Source: Dryas octopetala | Lineage: Eukaryota; Streptophyta; Magnoliopsida; Rosales; Rosaceae | Assembly: GCA_963921425.1 (NCBI GenBank) | Contig: OY992833.1 | Span: 27,948,698 to 28,012,697 of the forward strand | Length of the DNA: 64,000 nt | Direction: 5' to 3' | In this document: positions 57,310 to 64,000 of the stretch, piece by piece | How positions within the stretch are numbered: the first letter of the stretch is position 1 | Layout: the number at the start of each line of letters is the position of its first letter | Position numbers and translations under genes: made by a program | The notes under the pieces: generated by a model | Database searches by the model: none | What the model saw: the letters and a program-made list of their open reading frames with translations, nothing else | Told to the model about the DNA's origin: nothing

Positions 57310-60030
57310 AGCAAACCAGAAAGAGAAATTAACGTGGAAAAGTTAGTAAGTACTAAAGGGAAGCTGATTTTGCGGGCATCAATCAAATCGTACACAAGAA
57401 AAGAGGCACCGATTTTTTTTTCTTACACAAGGAAATTACAAGAGTGGTTTTAGTGAAGCGTGATTGGTGTGGGCTGGATAGTAGTGCTTGAGCCCAACAT
57501 TTTCTTTTTTCTCCAAGTTGAGCCCAGCTAGATAAAAAGAAACAGAGAAAGCAAGATGAGATCGGACCTAGCATATTTACGATCGCCAACACAAATGGAC
57601 TCCTTTTTTTGAAAATTTACAGTAGACTGAAATGCGTGAAAACTTTTATGAGTATCCACACAAAGGATTATAATAGAGATAGAAAGAACCTCCTCCTTCA
57701 GTTTTATTTTTAATATTAATGATTAACTTCAGATATGAAACATTAATATCAACGCTTTCATATGCATATTTTAGTACTTAAATGAATCTTCTACTTATAA
57801 TTAACCATCTCTTCTCAATATTAAGAGATCCGAGATCCAAAAAAAAAAAAAAAAACCCTCTATAAAACACTGGCCAGGCTTTTACACATTCATAGTAAAG
57901 GTAGCATCTCAATGGATGGTCGATCCAATAATGAGCAATTTTACGGATTTTCCAGCAGAGCCTAGCTAGCTATTTACAACTAGGCAGCATACTAGTACTA
58001 TTGTACAAGTTACAGAACGTGTAACCCCTGTTGATCTGTCCAAAACATTACCCATAGAGCAATAATATCGGGGCATGCAATTAATGTCGTCTTACCTACC
58101 AATGCTGTATGAATATATATTGAAGTATCAGACAAATTATTGCTACATATATACTATGTTCAAGTCTCATATATGCACCATGGCTAGCTAATGCCACATA
58201 TATTCTCATAAATCACAGCAGGCCGGTTAATGTGCATGTATGGTAGATAGCACCAACTAAACCTTAAAAATTAGTTGGCTACTGGATCGATCTGCCACTC
58301 ACCCACACAACAGATGAAGTAGGAGATCAAATAATGAAACAAACATGATTCCTTAATTTCGATTCATGAATGCCAACTGGCAAGGGATGATCAAAAGTGA
58401 TCATGACCTGTCCTAGGCAATTAAATAAGGTTTACAATTAATTGCCTTTGACCAAGATATTAGGGTTAGATCGATCGATGTAGTTGCTTGCTAGCTAGCT
58501 ATCTAGCTCAAATATCCATCTCGGTTGTCAATTGCCAAAATGGCTATCCTGGATCACTTCGTTTTAGTTTACTATAGCTGCGCGCAGGGAGTGCTGTGCT
58601 AGCTATGAAATGGAATTATGGCATAAATTTATCTGAGTGCAAATCAATTTAATTAAAATATTTGTAAATTACAAGCATAGCAGCTAATTACCTTACGTGC
58701 ACATGCAAAATCTCCCCCATTCTTCTAAAGAAAAGGGTACGTGTTGTTTAAGAATACAGACACGAAATAGAAATTAATTTCACAGAATATAATATGAATA
58801 CTTGCATATTAATTAGTATATATATATATAGACAATGGAATTGGAATATCTTAATATATATATCCAGCATAAAACATTGATTAAAATAGGGCTTAAAATT
58901 GCAAGTTGCAAACGTACTAAATATATATATATATATATGCAGACATTTAATTATACATATTGATGCTCGAAGAATATATAATCAAACAATATTCGATCAT
59001 TGGCCAAAACGAATAAGCAAATTAAGCAGGCCATGTCCTAAATATTCTTAAATATTGATGATCACTAGCTAGTGCAACAATATCAAGTGTCCTATATATA
59101 ATTGAGTAATGAATGGTGCACATGTTATAACAAATGCGTATGTGATCGATGGATGTACGTATGTGCAGTAGCCACTTTAACATGCACATACATAGCTGGC
59201 CAGCATCAATCTCTCCGTGGTGGCAAGCCAGGAAGGTCCAAGGTGTATAGAAAGATGAGCAGGCCAGGAATGCATGCAGTCAGCGACTGCACACTGGCAT
59301 AAAATACATATGGCCGGGTCTGAATGTCTGATCATGAACCACCTGAGCCACTGAGATGCCACCTTAAAGCCTGATTTTACTTAATATGCGTAGATGCGTG
59401 GGCTCCTCCAATATCTCCATTCTGTGTATATACTATTAGTGCCCGCCCAGTGGGTACCAGCTGAATGAATCATCACAACTGCGCTCGCTGCAGCGGCCTC
59501 ACCAGTAGAAGCTAGACAAGCAGTATATGGGATTGAATATATGGGACAATTTTCATTTTTCTTTTTCTTATCAATTTGTACGTGCAATATGAATTTCAGT
59601 CACTCCATCTGTCACTTCCTCAAGTTTTTAGTGAAGACTGAGAGAATGAAGAGAGAAATGCATACATATATGCATCCTACTGCATGTTATGTTACTTATG
59701 TATTGGTAAAAACCATCAAGTAGCTAGTACTACTCATTAATTAATTGTTCAGTGTCAAACCCACATGAAACGGAAACACCCTACCTAGCTAATTAATAGG
59801 CGAATAGCTATAGTAAAAGCACACAAGCCAACACGCGTTGTTAATTAAAATCAATTTTCCTCTCAAACCCTAGAATTTTCTCACTAGTGCTCACACTAAG
59901 ATCGAGCATAAAACTCGAAGTCAAAGCAATCAAACTTGCGCCTTAATCTGTTGCAAATCATCAACATATATATGCACATAGAAATTAAGTAGGAACTAAA
60001 AAACCCCCAAAAAAAACAAGCCATACTCTT
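57310..60030. other. Intergenic between the HVA22-like and TCP genes
   Basis: AT-rich, with several TA-repeats (58820, 58921-58938) and GCTAGCTAGC words. Small frames at 57383-57592, 59102-59302 and 59381-59587 have no recognisable domain. The 3' part holds the TCP 3'UTR. No RNA gene could be supported. Confidence 0.45.
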
Positions 60031-60039
60031 GTAGTTGAC

Positions 60040-61299
60040 CTAGGAATGGTTACTAGCATTTGAATGATCATGTTCCTGGTCTGCCCTGTGGTGTTGTTGA
60101 TGGGACCCATTCCCCGGAGACTCCATCGGAACGCCACTAAGGATTGGCCGATACGCATTGAGTGCGGCCAGCACGCCCAAGTGGGTGTCGGCAATTGCGC
60201 CTCCACGGTCACCAGCAGCAGTACTAATTCCTGAACCCAATTGTTGGGCAGGCAAGATGGCCGCCATTGGAGGAGGAGCAAAATTCATAAAATGCAGGCC
60301 ACCATGAGCAGTATTACCAGACATATTGGAGTTACCAACATTAGTGGGATTCATTGTCCACATGGGGTCATGACCACCACTACTCATCATCATCCCTTGA
60401 TTACTAGGATTTGGCTGCAGCATCCAAACTGTGGCCGGAATTGTACTCTGACTCGCCGGAACAATCGGACCCGTACTAGATTGCAACATGTAGTTCCCTA
60501 ACTGATGATATTGACTTTGTGATGATGATGATGACATTGGTAACAAATCTTGCTCGGCTCTTCGCTTTCTTGCCACACCGCCCTCACCCTTGGCCACGTC
60601 ATCAATATTCCCAGCAGCAGCCTGATGACGCAAGTCTTGCTTGGCGTCCAACATGGCATTATAACCAGAATTGAAATTCAATAGCATAGACGCGGACGAC
60701 GAGGAAGGAGAAGCAGAAGAATTAGGAGAAGAAGAACAAGTCCCCATTATGGTAGTAATCCCCTCCCACTCAGCCCTTGTCCTCAACTGTGAGGAGGAGG
60801 CTGCGGCAGCTGCGAAGCTGTGCTGGGGGTTGAAGTAACCGGCCCTCATCAAGTGCGAAGGCGCCGACATGGTGGACCCGGAGCTCCTCAACGAGATGTT
60901 GAGGGAACTGAAGTTGGCGGGAATGGTGCCGGTGCCGGTGGCGGCGATCACGGCGGGCTCGGCCTGCTGGAGAAGCCACTCGATGGTCTCACCGTCGGAC
61001 TTGTGCCCTAATTCTCGAGTGAGCTGGAAAACCCTAGCGGCGCACGTGGCGGGCATGCGGATCCGGCGGCCTCGGCCGTCCACCTTGGTGTGCCTGTCTT
61101 TGGTTGAGGTCCTCTTGGGAGGGGGCTTCTTGGGTGGTTCTTCAATGGGCCTGTTCGGACTCGGACTCGGGTCACCACCGACACCGGTTATGGCCTGAGA
61201 GGAGTAACCGGAACTGGAGCAAGCTTCTTCTTCCTTTTTGTCTAGAAATTGTAATGGGAAATTAGGCCTGCGGATCCCATTTTCAGCTTCCATGATCAT
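60040..61299 (-). CDS. TCP15-like: Class I TCP transcription factor, TCP14/TCP15-like
   Basis: Intronless frame of 419 residues from the ATG at 61299 (MIMEAENG); a second ATG at 61293 is equally plausible. Further upstream only a GTG is in frame. The N terminus carries [16 protein letters not shown], typical of the TCP14/15 branch. The TCP basic helix-loop-helix domain lies at about residues 60-120: [40 protein letters not shown] and [20 protein letters not shown], followed by [17 protein letters not shown]. The short basic region marks class I, and the conserved domain cysteine is present. The rest is low-complexity Ser/Ala/Gly, with [17 protein letters not shown] and YRPILSG C-terminal motifs. 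Family role: binds GTGGGNCC-type sites and controls cell division, internode growth, seed germination and hormone responses. Confidence 0.93.
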   Translation of the reverse strand: MIMEAENGIRRPNFPLQFLDKKEEEACSSSGYSSQAITGVGGDPSPSPNRPIEEPPKKPPPKRTSTKDRHTKVDGRGRRIRMPATCAARVFQLTRELGHKSDGETIEWLLQQAEPAVIAATGTGTIPANFSSLNISLRSSGSTMSAPSHLMRAGYFNPQHSFAAAAASSSQLRTRAEWEGITTIMGTCSSSPNSSASPSSSSASMLLNFNSGYNAMLDAKQDLRHQAAAGNIDDVAKGEGGVARKRRAEQDLLPMSSSSSQSQYHQLGNYMLQSSTGPIVPASQSTIPATVWMLQPNPSNQGMMMSSGGHDPMWTMNPTNVGNSNMSGNTAHGGLHFMNFAPPPMAAILPAQQLGSGISTAAGDRGGAIADTHLGVLAALNAYRPILSGVPMESPGNGSHQQHHRADQEHDHSNASNHS

Positions 61300-62595
61300 A
61301 TGGGGACTCACTCACTAATTTTTTTTTAATATTTTTCTTTTTGCTCTCTCTCCTAGTACAACTGTGGCTGACCCTCAATTCTATCACTTAGTGGTGGCCT
61401 AGTGGGTCTCTCTTTCGCATGGAATTTCTCTCAGATGGGAACCTAAGCTGGCAGCTCAGCAGCTGAGTTGTTTTTTCTCTTTTCTGTGAGAGAGAAAAGA
61501 AAGGATAAGGGTTAAGGGAAGAGGGCAAGCTTTAAGCAACAAAAATAATGAGTGGGAATTATATGGGCTGCCCTCTCCATCAATATTAAAACCAATTTTC
61601 TTTTTTACATAAATTCAATATAGACACTTAATTATATATATCATTTTAACCAGGTCCAAAAATAAAAAAATATTTTAAATGACCACACAATTTAATATTT
61701 AAACTGAAAAATAGACTTCGTCACTTAAGTTTTAGCCTGCTTTTACTGACTAGACTTTATTGATGATGTGGCCGCCAAAGTTTCAACACGTGGACAACAA
61801 AATCATTAAAAAACTCACAAATTTCACCCAAATTCTAGAAAACTAAATAAAATAATCAAAACTCTTCATCGTCTTCTTCTTCCGGCAAATACCCAACAAC
61901 CCCGGCCACCATTCATTTCTTCTTCTTCCTCCTTCTCCTTCACGTACCCACACACACCTTGCTTCTTTCTCTTATTACTTCGTCTTCTCTGTCACTCTCT
62001 CATATACAACACACACATCCATAAATATAACACCAACACATCTACAAATATACCACCAACATCTATTATTGTCAAGGGGTTTAAACTTGACCTCACAAAT
62101 TCAAACCCAAGACCCAAAGAACAATATATGAATCTGACATAAAGCTTGAAATACATCCAACCCAAATATCAAATTCAATTCCAAAAACACAAAGAGCAAT
62201 GAATTAATCACAAAACTATTAAATCTTCCCAAATTGGTATATGGGTGTACGTGGGTGAAGAAGGAGGGGGAGGAAGAGGGAGAAGGATGAGGTCAAGGTT
62301 TGGGGCTGCTGGAAATCTTTTAATTTATTTTTTTATTTTTTTTGAATGATTTTGTTATCTACGTGGCTCTATTAATCCACGTGGAGAAAATGTGCAATCC
62401 ACATAATTTAAAAAGTCCAATAAGCAAAAGTAGTCAACAAATGTGGCACTTAACTGGTGGACATTTATTTTTCAAATTAGATCTTAATTTAGGTACACTC
62501 TTGAAAAAAATAAAAAGTTATGAACTTGATTGAAATTGCCTATATAGTAAAGTATATATATTGAAATTATGCCTTCATTTTTTATCAATCAAATT
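61300..62595. other. Upstream region of the TCP gene
   Basis: Promoter and leader of the TCP gene, pyrimidine- or purine-rich near 61330-61520, then AT-rich spacer with CTTCTTC runs (61860-61990). No other gene seen. Confidence 0.45.
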
Positions 62596-62599
62596 TGAA

Positions 62600-63570
62600 A
62601 AAATTAGAATTTAGTCCTTCTAACATTTTTTATTTAGAAAAAACCTTTTGACTTTTTTTTTTCCCAAATAAAGCCCTTTGACCATTGTCTTGTCAAAGAA
62701 ATATATCATTATTTTTTCATTTTTTGAGGGAATAGGGTACGAGTTCACCTCATACCTTTCTAGGGTATAAAATATGGTTTGTGGAGATTGTATGTTAGGT
62801 TTTAAAACCTAATATAAAGTCGACAAACAGGGCTTGAAAAGAAGTAAAATGCACTGCCGAACACTCGAAAATGACCGCCAAGGGCTCGGCACCTTGTATG
62901 TGTAAAAAAAATTAAAACGAATGAACCAATATTAATATGTAATATGGAATAGTTACAATATTATTGATTTTTAGTTATAATTTTAAAAGTCATATGGCTT
63001 TAGTCAGTAAATTGTTAAATTAAAACACTTAAATGGAAGTAGAGGTGTCAAACGGGCCGGTCTGGCTCGGCCTGACCCATTTAAGTTGAGCCCATCGTGC
63101 TTTCGTGCTGTGCTTGGGCCGACCCATATAGTTAAGACCTAAGCCCGGCACGGCCCACGGCCCGCGGGCCATTCGTGCTCGTGCCGTGCCTTAAACGGGC
63201 CGGCCCACAGACTTTTATTTTTTATTTTTTTTATGGTGATAAAACTAATGTTATGATTTTTATTTATTTATAATTAAATATTAACATTATTTTACATAAA
63301 AATTGAATATTTTTGTTAAAAAGTTCTCTAAAAATGTAAAAAACAATATTAAAATAGTCTTGCCTAATTTGGACCCATTTCGTGCTCGTGCCGTACTTGG
63401 CCCGTGTCGTGCTCGTGCCTAATGGGCTAAAAACTTCGACCCGACCCGACCCGGCCCATTTAATCGTAATGTGCCGTGCCTATTTTAATCGTGTCGTGCC
63501 GTATTGTACTCCGATCGGCCCGACCCACCTCTAAATGGAAGTTTCTCATCAAATTATTGCTTTCATATGG
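62600..63570. repeat. Dispersed repeat, copy B, interrupted by a hAT element
   Basis: Bases 62600-63039 and 63534-63570 correspond to copy A at 28796-29270. The hAT element at 63040-63533 interrupts the alignment exactly at AATGGAAG. Confidence 0.65.
63040..63533. mobile_element. Non-autonomous hAT element, 494 bp
   Basis: The ends are TAGAGGTGTCAAACGGGCC and, complemented, TAGAGGTGGGTCGGGCC. The 8-bp flank AATGGAAG is repeated exactly (63032-63039 and 63534-63541). Subterminal zones are rich in GGCCCGTTT / CGTGCTCGTGCC words, and the middle is AT-rich. No transposase. An 8-bp target duplication and TAGAGGTG termini are hAT features. Confidence 0.9.
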
Positions 63571-63574
63571 AAGA

Positions 63575-64000
63575 GGGTTTCTTCGTAATTTTGGAATTCT
63601 CTCATTTTTGTTTACGCAAAAATAAATTCAGTGTCCTTGTGGTTGGACAGTTCCTTGATTCAGACTCCACGTGCGGTGCTCTTTATCATTCAATCCATAA
63701 AGACAGTGTAGGCCGGAGGTGGGCCCCAATCTCCCAAATCAAAAAAATTTAGAGTCTCATTGGTAAAAAAAAAAAGATGATCAAGTGGCTCCCATCGCAT
63801 TCATGTAATCATTGCATTTTGCCTTCGCATCTTTAATTGCTCGATCTTTAGCCTCTTCATCTTTGGGACTCTAATTTCTTCAAATTCCCTTGGAAATCGA
63901 CCACCGTCAAAATTAGATTTTTTTTTTCCCCACCATTTGTGTTCTTCTACAAGTAAATGCATACCCAAAAGAAAATTTGAAGTCTTTTAAATGATGAATA
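63575..64000. other. Right edge, nothing recognisable
   Basis: AT-rich sequence with no supported gene. The frame 63504-63752 starts inside the hAT element and is not credible. Confidence 0.45.

Noticed and set aside
59102..59587. Small frames and a GC-richer patch between HVA22 and TCP
   Set aside because: I looked for a miRNA-like hairpin or conserved peptide and could not support either by eye.
61300..61311. N-terminal extension of the TCP protein to 61311
   Set aside because: The codon at 61311 is GTG on the minus strand. The first in-frame ATG is at 61299.

Overview
This is a plant nuclear window. The genes have spliced introns, the spacers are long and AT-rich, dinucleotide microsatellites are common, and every protein belongs to a land-plant family. 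Protein content and the many small DNA-transposon relics fit a eudicot, probably a rosid. I cannot name the species from sequence alone.

Nine protein-coding genes are supported. From left to right they are: a PRE/KIDARI-type atypical HLH factor (minus, 471-1217); a CYP23-type cyclophilin (minus, 5708-7415, six exons); a SKIP11-like F-box/kelch protein (plus, 22969-24288, with a 5'UTR intron); a small acidic plant-specific protein of unknown function (plus, 34994-35530); a GAMETE CELL DEFECTIVE 1-like mitochondrial protein (plus, 42848-44625, three exons); an intronless PPR protein of the At1g26900 type (plus, 45642-47411); a PRAF-type PH-RCC1-FYVE-BRX protein (minus, 48054-53804, nine coding exons); an HVA22c-type TB2/DP1 protein (minus, 56002-57206, five coding exons); and a class I TCP factor of the TCP14/15 type (minus, 60040-61299). 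They do not form a pathway. Gene order, recalled from memory, matches two duplicated Arabidopsis chromosome 1 segments: the left and central genes match the At1g26900-At1g26945 block and the right genes match the At1g69690-At1g69760 block. The window therefore looks like an unfractionated ancestral segment.

The spacers (about 7.4-22 kb, 24.3-34.9 kb, 35.5-42.8 kb and 57.2-60 kb) hold many non-autonomous DNA transposons, several with target-site duplications (TSDs) readable by eye. These include two hAT-type elements with perfect 8-bp TSDs (38314-39455 and 63040-63533), a 623-bp Mutator-like hairpin (36589-37211), a 387-bp element with a 10-bp TSD (39541-39927), a foldback element with a 7-bp A/T-rich TSD (25004-25415), a Mutator-like GC-skewed element (about 19079-19868), a composite GC-rich region with a perfect 170-bp tandem duplication (about 11990-13950), and a PIF/Harbinger-like element (about 32436-33311).

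The most notable observations are the PIF/Harbinger-like element that carries a decayed fragment of an MCTP/FTIP (multiple C2 domain) gene, and two cases where a hAT element sits inside another repeat whose second copy elsewhere in the window acts as the empty site. I found no CRISPR array, tRNA, rRNA, intact transposase or retrotransposon polyprotein, and nothing I would call a new molecular system.
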